Shown here one piece after another: positions 1 to 10,574 of a DNA stretch of 64,000 bases (its first letter is position 1; the number at the start of each line of letters is the position of its first letter). The notes under the pieces are model-generated. The model ran no database searches, had not been told where the DNA came from, and was given only the letters and a program-made list of their open reading frames with translations. The DNA lies in contig CM055834.1 in NCBI GenBank assembly GCA_029582265.1, positions 3,906,001 to 3,970,000 of the forward strand, read 5' to 3'. The DNA comes from Zoroaster sp. YZ-2022 (Eukaryota > Echinodermata > Asteroidea > Forcipulatida > Zoroasteridae). A program made the translations under genes and the position numbers.

Positions 1-164
1 ATTAAGAAGGTACACTGTAAATTACCATTTATCAAATTAACAAGTTATTTTATAGACTGATGAAATTCTTTCGTCAGGTAATAAATAATAATTGATTTGA
101 TTTTGCCCTTACACTGTATGTATGAAGCACTGCATGTGCAAAAAAACTCCACATGCCACTCGGC
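1..164. other. AT-rich sequence without a recognisable gene
   Basis: Only short, unconserved-looking open frames are present. No repeat family recognised elsewhere in this window was seen here. Confidence 0.5.
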
Positions 165-220
165 CAGTGGCGCACCCAAGGGGGGGGGGGGGCTCGGGGG
201 GCTCGAGCCCCCCCCCCCCC
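165..220. repeat. hAT-like terminus followed by a poly-G/poly-C palindrome
   Basis: The stretch opens with CAGTGGCGCACCC, which resembles the CAGTGGCG ends of the hAT-type MITE at 12848-13205. It is followed by a run of 13 G, CTC, six G, CTCGAG and 13 C, giving a near-perfect palindrome at 180-220. The matching right end and an 8-bp target duplication were not found, so only one terminus is claimed. Open frames across it are low-complexity translations, not genes. Confidence 0.5.
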
Positions 221-2187
221 AAGGGCCCGCTGATGTTTTATTTTTATTTTTTAAAGAAGGGGCCGGGAAAGAGAGCAAAATCTGAGCCCAAGTCTTGTCT
301 ACAGAGGAGTTCGGCAAGGAGTAGGGCAGTGGTACAAGGGATGGGGACTCAGGAGACTCAAGCTCCCCTCCAAAAGTTTTCCATTTATTCCACTCACTAT
401 TATATTTTACGGCGTTGCGTATGCATGTGCATGTAAGCTTGAAGGGCCACCAGTGTATATAACAAGCATTTTTAGACACCCCCCCCCCCTGCCATGGTGC
501 ACCCTGATCAAGGAGCAGCTTTACTTAATTTTATTTTCATTTTCTGTTGTCCGTTTCTCTTGTTGAGGTCGTTGACTGTCGTTGAGGTTACTCGTAAATG
601 TTTTTTAAAATTTAAACACGCCCGCATTATAATCAACTCCTTTCCAGTTTGTACACAATGGCCCAGGATCGGGTTTTAATTTACAAAGATTATGCGACAC
701 TGTTTTAGCAAACACCGATTGGATAATATTGGGATTTGGTTTTGCCAAATTCGTGTTTGAGAAAATTTAGCTCCGCCGGAATGATCACTAAACTTTACGT
801 CCGCGCAATGAAAATATTTAAATATAGAAATCTTGCAGACGAAACAATTAGCTCAAGTTCTTTACATCAAGAGGAGGAAATTATATGGAAGGTAAAACCC
901 TACGAGTCTGAATCATGTCATAATGTCTTCTTTTTATGACTAGAAACCACCAGGAAACATTTAACATGTGCCGTAGGTTCACTGACGAGCACGATTAGGG
1001 ACATGGCTACAGCCGCGCCAGCGGTTATGGTTTGGGTCCGCCATGTCTCTCCCCCATATTGGTTTAATAACGATATTATCTTTCAAAAATCGTTCGCTTT
1101 TAAATTCTATTTTTGGGTCTCTTGAGCCAAACACGGGTGATCTTTTTTTTTTTAACTTTTACTTTTTGTTATCAGGTTTGTTAGAGTCTTTATGCCTGTG
1201 CATTTGAAATAATATGTTATGGGTTGTTATGTCAGATAACCTGGCATATAATAACATATTATGTAAATGATCGCTGAAAATAATAATGTTGAACGAAGGC
1301 AAACGGACGCCAGTTTTAAGAATTATGCCTGTTCATTTTCAACAGGAAAATGCGTTGTATTACGTCACTTCCTGTAATATGGAAATCCTTCCGTTTTATT
1401 TTGAATGAGGAAACCACGGATTTGCCCAGTGTGAACGGAAGTACTGCTATTTCTAGCTGTTCACACGTAGTTATGCAAGCCTCATTGGTGACGTATAATG
1501 GATTAGTTGGAATCTTGATCCATGTACTTTAAGCATTCACATTATTTAACAATTTATATTGCATTTATTTTAAACACTAATTGTTTGCAGGGATTGGATT
1601 ATCCTTTTAAATTTCAACAAAACCATTTTATGTAGGCTTTAGTTTTGTACAAAAAGGGGAGGGACAAAACAAAACGTGATCAATTTACATGCATGGTTAA
1701 AAAAAACACCCCTACACCCCCCACCCTTGATCCGCACCAATGCACTCCTTTATGGTGATCAGGCCACGACGTCAATGATATACCAGCGTGATAACCACGG
1801 ATCTCTATTATTGTGAGGGTTGCCTATTGGTGCCAAACAAAAATAAAGGCATCTTCGCAGGGTCATATGTTGATCCTCCATTATACATAGAGGAACGCAA
1901 GGAATTCACAAAGAAATGCACGCGCAAAGGAATAATGCACACTGTTAGGCATCCAGTGGCTTTGAATGGAAGCCCACATCCATCCAGTCAGTGTAATAAA
2001 GATCAGTGCAGTGTAGACCAATACAACATTGGTAATTACCACATCAAATTAACAATTTATTATCCTAAATATGTTCAATTTACAAAAGGTTGCAAATAAA
2101 TGAGAGTTTATTTATTAAAGTAAAATGACATCCATATAATTATCCGTATCCCCTTTCATAAAATATGTATAGCGCCCTCAATATATT
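221..2187. other. No gene seen; small hairpin and a dispersed repeat
   Basis: No coding region is supported. A short hairpin lies at about 1209-1262, where ATAATATGTTAT pairs with ATAACATATTAT. Part of the stretch, about 1788-1985, belongs to a dispersed repeat annotated separately. The remaining open frames are short and lack family motifs. Confidence 0.5.
1788..1985. repeat. Dispersed repeat, copy 1 of 3
   Basis: The sequence around CTCTATTATTGTGAGGGTTG and TTGGTGCCAAACAAAAA recurs at about 31695-31835. Its distal part, GCATCCAGTGGCTTTGAA with the CACGCGCAAAGGAAT region, recurs in diverged form at about 53680-53815. No coding capacity or clear termini were recognised. Confidence 0.5.
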
Positions 2188-2520
2188 TAACCTAGTTAAT
2201 GCACAAGAAACAGTTATATATAGCTCAGTTGGTATTGCGCGTGACTGACGAGCCAGAGGTCCTTGGAATGAATCACGACCAGATAATTGTTAATTTTGTA
2301 AAAGTGTATTCCTGTTAAAAACATTTAAATGTTATTTTAACTTCAAATATATCTCTAACCTGTCGAATGCATAATAATCAGTTAGCTCAATTGGTAGTGC
2401 TCGTGACTGACGAGCCAGAGGTCCTTGGATCGAATCACAACCAGAGAATTGTTAATTTTGTAAAAGTGTATCCCTGTTGAAAACATTTAAATGGTTTTTT
2501 AACTTCAGATATATCTCTCT
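2188..2520 (+). repeat. Two tandem tRNA-like SINE units, about 168 bp each
   Basis: Unit 1 (2188-2355) and unit 2 (2356-2520) are direct repeats. Each holds a tRNA-like box A (TAGCTCAGTTGGTA or TTAGCTCAATTGGTA) and a degenerate box B region (GGATCGAATCACAACC). A shared tail follows: AATTGTTAATTTTGTAAAAG, then the ACATTTAAAT region. Neither unit folds as a clean tRNA, so tRNA-derived SINEs fit better than tRNA genes. A weaker related sequence (TAGCTCGACTCGGTAATG) occurs near 2700. Confidence 0.6.
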
Positions 2521-3411
2521 ACTGAAAGGGAGTTGTTAGCAATCATCTTGTCATTTTATTGTGTGTCGCATCTTGCTCTAGTAATAAGTCCAAGTAGAGA
2601 CAATAACGAATCTTTTACCCAATTGAAATTTGGTTATAACCTTTAATACCATAACTCATTTAAATTACAGTCTAAAACTACCAACGTACCAGTGACGGTA
2701 TAGCTCGACTCGGTAATGTACGCTGGTCCCCCAATTTCTCTAAAAACAAGACCCACCCATAAAAAGGTTATTGATCTTCATCTGATGAAAGTGTATGCCA
2801 TTATCTAATCAAGAAAAGTCGTAACTCGTAACATAATAATGGTCTTTGTTGGTCTAGCCCTCCCCAAAACAGGTGAGATCTAGACCCAAGGGTCCGAAGC
2901 TGAAAATGACATTGGCCCATTTTGAACACCCATGCCATAAGTGACGCTTTTACCAAAACAAATTGGGTCCTAAGCAGCTGTGTTTCAACATTTGTTTTTG
3001 AATTAAATTTTGTAAATTAAAAGAAAAATACTTGTTTTTCTTTTATATGAACTGTCGTGGTTTCGAACTCTTTTCACATGAGAGGTAGTCAGTTTCCCTT
3101 ATTGCTATTATTTGATTATTAGTTTATATCAGAAGTCTAATATATATTTACCTACAATCATGTAGATAACAGACTTTTCATAACTTCTCGTACATTTATT
3201 CAGTGGTCTCTATGGAAGTGTTTATAATCATGTATGATGTCAAAATGCCGATTTTTGATTGGTCCCAGGAATATTCACCAAATAATTATAGTACTTTTTA
3301 TATGTAAACAGTTAATTATAAGTCACACATTATTTTTGTTACGGTAGTTGATATTTTTATTACTCCACCTTTACTGTTCGCCACGTAGTGGCGCTATAAA
3401 TGTGTTTTCTA
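2521..3411. other. No gene seen
   Basis: AT-rich sequence with no supported coding region. A degenerate tRNA-like stretch occurs near 2695-2725, and a related upstream sequence reappears near 28690-28750, suggesting old SINE debris. Confidence 0.45.
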
Positions 3412-3603
3412 CACTGTAAAAATGATGTTTAGAATTTAAACACATTTCTAAACATTTAATTATACCCACATTTTTCACATGTTTAGCCTAAACAGGATGG
3501 CCTTTTATCATTTAAACGCATTCCTAAACGCGTTTATATTTGCTAAACATGTGGAAAAAGTGTTTCGAAATTTGTTTAAATTCTAAACACCATTTTTACA
3601 GTG
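3412..3603. mobile_element. MITE, 192 bp, flanked by TA
   Basis: Ends are inverted copies: CACTGTAAAAATGATGTTTA at the left, and a right end that reads CACTGTAAAAATGGTGTTTA on the other strand. TA dinucleotides flank it exactly at 3410-3411 and 3604-3605, the target duplication of the Tc1/mariner superfamily. No transposase is present. Assignment to Tc1/mariner rests on the TA flanks and is inference. Confidence 0.7.
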
Positions 3604-4240
3604 TATATTTTCATGAACGTAAGGTTGTTGAAACGGAGACCCCAAACATCCAACTCTAAAGTTGTTGCTTCCCCTTATTAGTCTGTGGGCTGGAGGGGTC
3701 TACCGTGCACCCCCATAACCCACCGCCACTGATATTTTTGTTGTTGCTTTGGATGTCCTAAACACGAAAAAGATGTTAAAATTGAAAATTTTCGGTTGTT
3801 TTAGCCCACTATTTGTTTGCCCTTATAATGAGCTTACGCTGATAATTCTTAGCACTAGGGGTGGAAGAAGATCAAACATCTCGCCATTACTCCATCATGC
3901 CTTCACATATCATCATGTAACTTGGTACAATTAATGTTCAGTCATATGTCGTCATGATGACGGCATTGGTTCTCAATGCTATAATTGCACGTATATTATG
4001 CATATTTTAATTATTGGGATTTTCAGAAAAATCTCATTATAAGTCATTTACTTTTTATAATTGCCACCAAGAACAAAACATTAATTAATTTATGCCTTAA
4101 ATTGGTCTGTATATGTCTAATGTAACCACAAAAATGTGTTAACTTAGAAGTTTTTTTTCTTTTTTTTCTATCTGTGGGGGAACTTTTTTAGCCCCATGGT
4201 ATTAAGCTTAGTTGGACGTCCATATCACTACATATTGAAT
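3604..4240. other. No gene seen; diverged copy of the downstream palindrome arm
   Basis: The part near 3890-3985 is a diverged direct relative of the palindrome arm at 4258-4345; both carry AATTAATGTTCAGTCA-like and TGTCGTCA-GATGA-like words. No coding region is supported. Confidence 0.45.
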
Positions 4241-4572
4241 AATCCTTTATTTCTCGAACATGCTTTGACCTATATTAATCAAACTTGGCACATTAATGTT
4301 CAATCACATGTCGTCAAGATGATGTCATTGGTTGTCATGGAAACTACCTCTAGAGGGCGCGTAGTACTTGGATGCATATCACGCGCACATGAATTAATGG
4401 ATACAATTATTTCTTATTAATTTTTTAGCCATTGTAGTACATCAGTTATCACTATGGGGATAAAGTATCATTAAGTTTTACTTGGCAAGGATGTGTCATC
4501 TGTAATGTAAAGAAACAGGAAAGCTAAATTTGAAAATATTTTGTTAAGGGGTCTCTGGAGCTCATTATTTAA
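4241..4572. repeat. Left arm of a long foldback palindrome
   Basis: This arm reappears in reverse complement at 7105-7401. Matching stretches include AATCCTTTATTTCTCGAACA, the CCTCTAGAGG region and GGGGTCTCTGGAGCTCA. The arm ends internally at TTAA (4569-4572). Joined to the right arm at TTAA, the two would form one nearly uninterrupted palindrome of about 600 bp. Arms diverge mainly by small indels. Confidence 0.75.
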
Positions 4573-5091
4573 GCTACTACATCTTCTGGTTCATTGTCTG
4601 TAAGAAGAAGCTTCCTGTTTGGGATGGTGAGTCCACCTTTACAAGGAAGCCTCATTCCAGGCTGTATGGGGGCACCAAATCAATATGAAACTTCCTGAAA
4701 TGATCTCCTGAAAGGCTACATTAACCTCACAAAGTCAAACAGTGTTGGAATATAGGCCAGCACTGTGGCACTTGTTCCGAAATGTGGCTTCCCCTAACAT
4801 GGAGACTGCTGTGATGTATGAGCCAAGCATCTGCCTGTCAGCAGTTCATCTGCCATCCAAACTCAGTGACACACGTTTTATTTCCGGGAAGGGTTATTTA
4901 TCCAATTGAAGGCCACTCCGGCCTGGTTTTAGGCAAAGGAAACAATCAACCGGCTTCAAAGGGTTCACATGGGCTACATGGTTCTCTCTAAACATGAATG
5001 CATTTTATCCAAAGACTTTGCCTACAGATGTGCTCAATTCATCACCTTGATAAGTCAGCTTGATTTTTCTGCAAGGATGTGTAGGCTGGGT
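4573..5091. other. Insert sequence between palindrome arm and inner repeat, unassigned
   Basis: No coding region with family motifs was recognised. It lies between the TTAA at 4569-4572 and the inner inverted repeat. A piggyBac-type CCC terminus was not seen directly next to this TTAA, so the left end of the piggyBac insertion is decayed or replaced. Confidence 0.4.
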
Positions 5092-5697
5092 ACTTATTCT
5101 AGGGGTAGGTCGAAGGCACCAGGTGACTGTGTAGGGTTTTGTTCAGCAAAAATGTACACAAAAACTGTACTGAAAGTGCACTGGCTCTCCTAGTTCTGGC
5201 CATATAGCACAATGACGGCACAAAGACGCTCTGGGGAGCACCATATCCTTTTTGAGGAGTTTTGAAAAGTCCTGAGCCTTACTGCTTTTTATCCATAGGT
5301 GTTACCAACAGATTACTTCATTAGTTTGTTCACCTTCATTACTTTGTGCCGGCCTGTGGCGTCCTGTGTCGTCCTGTGCCGGCCTGTGCCGGCCTGTGCC
5401 GGTTTGTACCGTCCTGTACCGTCCTGTGCTGGCCTGTGCTGGCCTGTGCCGGCCTGTGCCGGCCAGTGCCGGTCAGTGCCGGCCAGTGCCGGTTTGTGCT
5501 GGTTTTTGTCCAGCTTGTGCCAGCTTGTGCTGTATGGCCAGAACTAGGAGAGCTAGTGCCATCCTATGCACATTCAAAATAGTTTAATTTCTGCTGGATT
5601 CTGTGTGGTGCAGTAGCAAACATACTCCTGTGGTGGACAGGAACCGGAACAATACCCTGTGCACAGTCACTGGGTGCCTTCTACCCACCCCTAGGAG
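5092..5697. repeat. Inner inverted repeat enclosing a 10-bp GC-rich minisatellite
   Basis: The arms at about 5092-5212 and 5528-5697 are reverse complements. Examples are CTCTCCTAGTTCTGGCCATA against TATGGCCAGAACTAGGAGAG, and CTAGGGGTAGGTCGAAGGCA against the GCCTTCTACCCACCCCTAG region. The loop at 5346-5527 is a minisatellite of a 10-bp unit close to GTGCCGGCCT, about 17 units with substitutions. Frames running through the minisatellite translate to cysteine/proline repeats and are not genes. Confidence 0.7.
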
Positions 5698-5708
5698 AGG
5701 TATACAGC

Positions 5709-5740
5709 CAGTGGCGTAGCTAGCGGGGGGAGGACACGCT
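5709..5740 (+). repeat. CAGTGGCG terminus that truncates the piggyBac gene
   Basis: The sequence CAGTGGCGTAGCTAGCGGGG resembles hAT-type MITE ends elsewhere in the window. It sits where recognisable piggyBac coding sequence stops. Its partner end was not found. Confidence 0.4.
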
Positions 5741-6890
5741 TCGTATCCTGCCATACGACATAGTTGCCTGCTTTTGATAAAACTGGGGATCAGCATCTCT
5801 TGTCATGTGGTGTTTTTTGGGGTTTGCAAAATCTGGAATGCCTCGTGTGGTGTATCGCACAGTTCCACAAGCTCCAAATCCTAGCTGTGACAACTTGGAT
5901 ACCAGAGCCGGACTATTGAACCAATTATCCATATAGATGCAATGTAAACCACATGTTCTAGTCCTTTCAGTAGATTCAAGACTATTTTGCCTTGTGCGGG
6001 AAGATTGGGTGGATGGTGCGTTGCAGCATAAGCAATGGTGGTTTACTTGGTGGCGACATGGGTTGAGACCCCGTGAACAAGCTCCATGCACAAGTGTACC
6101 GGTTTCTGACTCGTTCAAAGAAAAACATTTCAATCCCCATTTGGCAGACTTTCGTGGCATGTACTGTTTGAAACCAAGTCGGCCTTTGAACTTGATCATT
6201 GTCTCATCCGGTGAGAGGTTTCGGCCTGGCTTGTAAATGCGAGGAAAGGATGGCAGTACAATGTCCAGTAGAGGGCGAACTTTGAAAAAGTTTGTCAGTT
6301 GTCTTCAACTTGGTTGTTGGCGAGGTGCAAAAATCGAAGGATTGCCGTGAATCTATTACGAGCCATGGTCGACGAATACAGGGGACTTCGCAGGACTTCG
6401 GACGTGGACCAATGCATGCTGTATCGGGGTCTTTTGTTGATGCCCATGGATAGAAGTAATGCGACGAAAGCCATTCATTTTGGAAGGAACATTTGTCGGA
6501 GTCCAAGCACTAGGCGGATTGGCTGTGTCTGCAGACAAAGTTTGGGCTGCATAACGATTGGTCTCTTCCCATCAATTCCCATACTGTGACAAATGTACAG
6601 TTGCAAGATTTGGAGGGTGAGAACTTACTGTAATCTTGAGTACAACCGGTGTGTTCTGTAAATTGCACGGGCGGTCGCTTACGCTTATAGTCCGGGGCAC
6701 TTGCTGCACGCCATTAGACCGGAAATTCTGCTTTTCCGATGAAGATGATGAGGTTGGGATATGCTCCTCCTCACTGTCTTCCGACGTAGGTGGGGAAGAT
6801 TCGTCTGAGGACATGTCAGACCCGCTATCAGCAAAGATTTCTTCAAAATATGTTCTCTCTCATCGTCGTCCATGTCTGATCGTGAAGGAC
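5740..6890 (-). pseudogene. piggyBac-like transposase, frameshifted and C-terminally truncated
   Basis: In the native element this protein cuts and rejoins DNA at TTAA sites. Reading from 6890 downward there is an acidic serine-rich N-terminal region (MSSDESSPPTSEDSEEEHIP), then, split over frames, the piggyBac core. The core includes KVRPLLDIVLPSFPRIY and KPGRNLSPDETMIKFKGR, with the first catalytic Asp in SPDET. Next come GFKQYMPRKSAKWGLK and YMDNWFNSPAL with the second Asp. The run GFGACGTVRYTTRGIPDF is also typical of the family. The region with the third Asp and the C-terminal cysteine-rich domain are absent; coding similarity ends near the CAGTGGCG terminus at 5709. At least two frameshifts are needed, so it cannot be active. 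Confidence 0.8.
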
Positions 6891-7081
6891 GCGTTGTGGT
6901 AACTATTTAAACCCACGCGCGCGTGCCTTTTGTAAACACTGCCAAAGAGGGCGCTGTTGACATAGTGATTACCACCAAGATGGCCATAGTGCCATTTGGC
7001 ACTGCGGGGACCAAGGGACCTGCACTTTTGTGTGCCAAAAATACTCCATGGTATCCAACTGGAATGTAACTTTGAGCCAAT

Positions 7082-7108
7082 TTGGCACAATGGGATTGAA
7101 AGGGTTAA
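7082..7108. mobile_element. piggyBac right terminus at TTAA
   Basis: On the minus strand the end reads CCCTTTCAATCCCATTGTGC and directly abuts TTAA at 7105-7108. CCC next to TTAA is the usual piggyBac end, and the transposase relic points away from this end in the expected layout. Confidence 0.65.
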
Positions 7109-7401
7109 ACAGTGAGCTCCAGAGACCCCTTAACAAAATATTTTCAAATTTATCTTTCGTTTTTCTTTACATTACAGTTGAAAAATTCTTGCCAAGTAAA
7201 ATTTAATAATACGTTATTCCCATAGTGCTAAAAATAAGAAATAATTGTATCCATTAATTCGTAATATGCATCCAAGTACAGCGCCCTCTAGAGGTAGTTT
7301 CTATGGCAACCAATGACATCATCTTGACGACATGTGAATGAACATTTATTGTGCCAAGTTTGATTAATGTAGGTCAAAGCATGTTCGAGAAATAAAGGAT
7401 T
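7105..7401. repeat. Right arm of the long foldback palindrome
   Basis: Reverse complement of 4241-4572. It starts TTAAACAGTGAGCTCCAGAG and ends AAGCATGTTCGAGAAATAAA plus GGATT. The TTAA at its inner end is the mate of the TTAA at 4569-4572. Confidence 0.75.
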
Positions 7402-7481
7402 GGTCTCGGTCTACCGCGATGCTCATTGAAGCGTGAATAGTGAATAAGCTAATTCAATCGTGAACCCATGGACAAGTTTAA

Positions 7482-7695
7482 AGGGACAATATCGTCACGA
7501 TCAACAGGGCATGGAATCGGAGTGCTTGTTTTAGATTTAACTCGGTGACTGAAAATACTATCCCACGTGATAAGGTCGTATTACCGTTGCTGCATGAATG
7601 AGCCAGTATTTTTCAGTCAATGTGTTCATCTTAAACTAGGACACCGATTCCATGCCCTGTTGAAAGTCTGCTCTGATCGTGATGATATTGTCCCT
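7482..7695. mobile_element. TTAA-flanked MITE, copy 1
   Basis: The ends AGGGACAATATCGTCACGAT and, inverted, AGGGACAATATCATCACGAT are flanked by TTAA at 7478-7481 and 7696-7699. Subterminal parts (CAACAGGGCATGGAATCGG) are also inverted. TTAA duplications occur in the piggyBac and Kolobok superfamilies; no transposase is present to decide between them. A decayed relative lies at about 60215-60348. Confidence 0.7.
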
Positions 7696-7699
7696 TTAA

Positions 7700-7892
7700 C
7701 TTCTGTGGATTCTGTGTAGAGAAATACAAGAGAAGTGAAACTTGAGATATACATTATGAATACTAAACAAGTTTTGTGATAAATGAGGACTTATTTATTG
7801 ACATAAAATGTGACTGCCAAAGTAAAACTCTTCAGAGGAATGAAGAGTCAAAGAGGAAGACCAATAAAACTGACGGGGAAGGCAGTTCAATA
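7700..7892. other. Short spacer without a gene
   Basis: AT-rich sequence between a MITE and the tail of a LINE. Nothing recognised. Confidence 0.5.
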
Positions 7893-9118
7893 GAATTAGA
7901 ATTAGAATTAAAATCTTTATTCATCCTCAAGGGAAATTTTTACACTCGCACATAGAATAGCTATACAATTAAAGATTACATCAATACACGTACAAACAAA
8001 CAAATAATATACATTCAAGATAATCACAATACATACATACTGTAACCACAAATACTACATAAAATTGCATTTGGTATTAGGACTATACACGAGACTTCAA
8101 TAATCAACGTTTAAAATTAGCATTGTAACATTTAATTGCACGCGGAACAAATGAATCCTGATATCGGTTAGTTCTCAGGATCGGGAGTCTAAGTCTACCA
8201 TTTACGCCTGTCCTACATTGAACACAGAGCTGACCATAAAGGGGATGACTCTGATCATTCTTAACTGACTCCAACTTGCTTTGCAAGACACACTGATAGA
8301 CCGAGTCTACTAACCTCTGAGGTTCCCCAATCACCCGCCCAGCCCGCTTTATCACCCTGTCAATTCTGTCCCTTTCCATTTTACTTACATTTCCACCCCA
8401 GCAGATCAAACAATAACGCCAAACATTACATAAAATTGAGTTATAAAACAACATTAAAATTTCAGTTCGAACATTAAAAGTAGCCATTTTACGTAGACAG
8501 TAACTCCTAGTATGTAGCTTTTTGATTACAGTGTCCACATGATCTCCCTAGGTAAGCTTATTATTCAATGTTACACCCAAATATTTATATGTCCTGGTTC
8601 GTTCCACTTCAATGCCTCTAATAGTAACTGGGGCTGGGGCTGGAGATATGCTCTATCATCATCTCTGTCGATCAGTCCGACCATGGCGGAATCATCGGCA
8701 AATTATTTTGATAAGTGGGCACATCTCCATGCATGATCTAATATCTGCAGTATACAACGTAAATAAAAACGGTGCAACAACGGTACCCTGGGGTGCTCCA
8801 GTGTTAGAAACAATGGTTAGTGATCGAATAGAAGAGGTCAATTTAACAAACTGTGTACGATTCGTAAGATAATCCATGATCCATTCTATTAAATCAAAAG
8901 GTATGACTGCCAAATTAATCAATTTCTGTATTAAAACATGTGGCTGTATAGTATTGAAAGCAGAAGAAAAATAAAAAACATTAACCTTGCAGAATGGCCA
9001 GACCTAGTATTTTCAAGATGAGAATAAACTTTATCCAATAACAATAATACAGCATCCTCACCACTTCGTTTGCTTTGATATGCAAATTGCAAAGGATCCA
9101 AAAAAGGTACGACAAATG
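7893..9118 (-). mobile_element. 5'-truncated non-LTR retrotransposon
   Basis: The minus strand carries the 3' half of a LINE. It begins inside the RT gene near 9118 and ends in a short TTCTAA-type tandem tail at about 7893-7914, preceded by an untranslated region of about 190 bp. The missing 5' part and repetitive 3' tail are the usual result of incomplete target-primed reverse transcription. The RT segment is annotated separately. Confidence 0.8.
8104..9118 (-). pseudogene. LINE reverse transcriptase, C-terminal half, frameshifted
   Basis: From 9118 downward the frames give DPLQFAYQSKRSGEDAVLLL, then a disrupted FSSAFNTIQP region (the first RT aspartate appears lost to indels). Next come LIEWIMDYLTNRTQFVKL and NTGAPQGTVVAPFLFTLY, the PQGTV palm motif. 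The frame breaks just before the expected ADD motif. From 8538 to 8104 an open stretch encodes the LINE C-terminal tail, with CLRKMATFNVRTEILMLFYN, HPLYGQL and RLRLPILRTNRYQDSFVPRA motifs. RT would copy the element RNA at the nick; this copy is inactive. It is broadly of the Jockey/CR1 lineage; the exact clade is not determined. Confidence 0.8.
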
Positions 9119-9323
9119 CCTGACAGGCAAAAGTATGAGGGGCCGTATGTGACTAAATTACTACTTATAAATATATATATGACTAAACTAAATATTTAAG
9201 AGCACATCCATATATTTAATGGCAAAGCCATGTATTTATGTACAAAGCCATTTAATATAAAGGACCAAAACAAATATATAAAGGACCGGTAGAACTTGTA
9301 GCTTTGCATGGTGAGGAGGATAA

Positions 9324-10216
9324 GTAAGAGTAATTGCGGTGACACCATGTGAAATGCTCAATTGAGTAGTAATTAGTTCTGAAAAGAACTGGAGGTACAA
9401 CTCGACGTTTCGATCAGTATGCTCTGATCGTTCCTCAGGAGAATGCCGGACTCTGGAAAATGCTGCTGCTTAAGTAGACTGCTGGAGGATCATCCCATGA
9501 ATGGATGCTGGAGATTCCGTCCTGTTTCGCCGATGTACACAGGATCCCCTGTGAGTGCGGTAAGGTGTACATCGGCGAAACAGGACGGAATCTCCCCATC
9601 AGACTTAAAGAACACCGAGCGCACGGCCGCAGAGGAGATTTCTAAAAGTCAGCCATCGTCAAGCACTCGCACATCAAGGACCACCAGATAAACTGGCAGG
9701 CAGCCCAACTCATCACACCCATCGACGCATGGCACCCCAGACGCATCAGCGAGGCCATCGAGATCGTCAAACACGACACTGTGCCACAGGACATCGGCTT
9801 CTACATCAGCGACATTTGGCGACCACTACTACGGACTGAAGGATCTTCTATATCCAAAGTCCATAACCCACCCCAGACTGAGGGATCTCCTATATCCTAA
9901 GTCAACCACCCTCCATCCCCCTGTGCTTGTTAACAACTGATTCAGTTCAATGAGCACACACTCCTCTCCCCCAACCCCTAGGATCCTAGTCTCAACAGTT
10001 CCCGCCTGCGCGCCTCAACGAACTAATCCTCCAGCATCCATTCATGGGATGATCCTCCAGCAGTCTACTTAAGCAGCAGCATTTTCCAGAGTAAGGCATT
10101 CTCCTGAGTACGATCAGAGCATACTGATCGAAACGTCGAATTGTACCTCCAGTTCTTTTCAGAACTAATTACTACTCAATTGAGCATTTCACATGGTGTC
10201 ACCGCAATTACTCTTA
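9324..10216 (+). mobile_element. Penelope-like element copy 1, inverted terminal repeats
   Basis: Terminal blocks of about 190 bp (9324-9513 and 10029-10216) are inverted copies that include CTCAATTGAGTAGTAATTAG, GAAACGTCGA and CTTAAGCAGCAGCATTTTCC. Just inside the left block, 9514-9540 is an inverted scrap of the GIY-YIG gene at 9567-9593, so the left terminus is a snapped-back copy of the 3' end. Such terminal arrangements are known for Penelope-like elements. Only the endonuclease-coding part remains between the blocks. Confidence 0.75.
9541..9900 (+). pseudogene. GIY-YIG endonuclease domain of Penelope-like element 1
   Basis: In one frame the sequence reads RIPCECGKVYIGETGRNLP, then RLKEHRAHGRRGDF, a stop codon, then KSAIVKHSHIKDHQINWQAA and PQDIGFYISDIWRPLL. 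CxCxKVYIGETGR is the GIY-YIG nuclease signature typical of Penelope-like elements, where it nicks DNA for priming. The in-frame stop after GDF and the absence of RT show a dead copy. It closely resembles the copy at 27883-28242. Confidence 0.8.
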
Positions 10217-10574
10217 CATATAAAGGACCAACAACAAATATATAATGTTTTTGGTCCTTTATATATTTGTTTTGGTCCTTTAACATAATGGCTTTGTACA
10301 TAAATATATGGCATTGCCATTAAATATAAGGTTTTACTCTTAAATAGGCATATTTAATTTAGTCATATTTATAAGCGCACTGGACATATTCTTTGTGGGC
10401 AAAAAAGAGAATCAGAATGGGTAAAACATACACATATGGAAACGTACTGCAGTTTCATTATTAAGCGTTTACAGAAATTGTGTAAATCAGTTTAACACAT
10501 TTGTTATATAAAATTGTATTACAGCAAATTGTTGGAAATAGAGTTGCCTACATTTTGCTGTAAATTTGCATGTT

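Noticed and set aside
5299..5587. Three overlapping plus-strand frames rich in CRPVPACAG-like repeats
   Set aside because: They are translations of the 10-bp minisatellite in three frames; the periodicity is at the DNA level.
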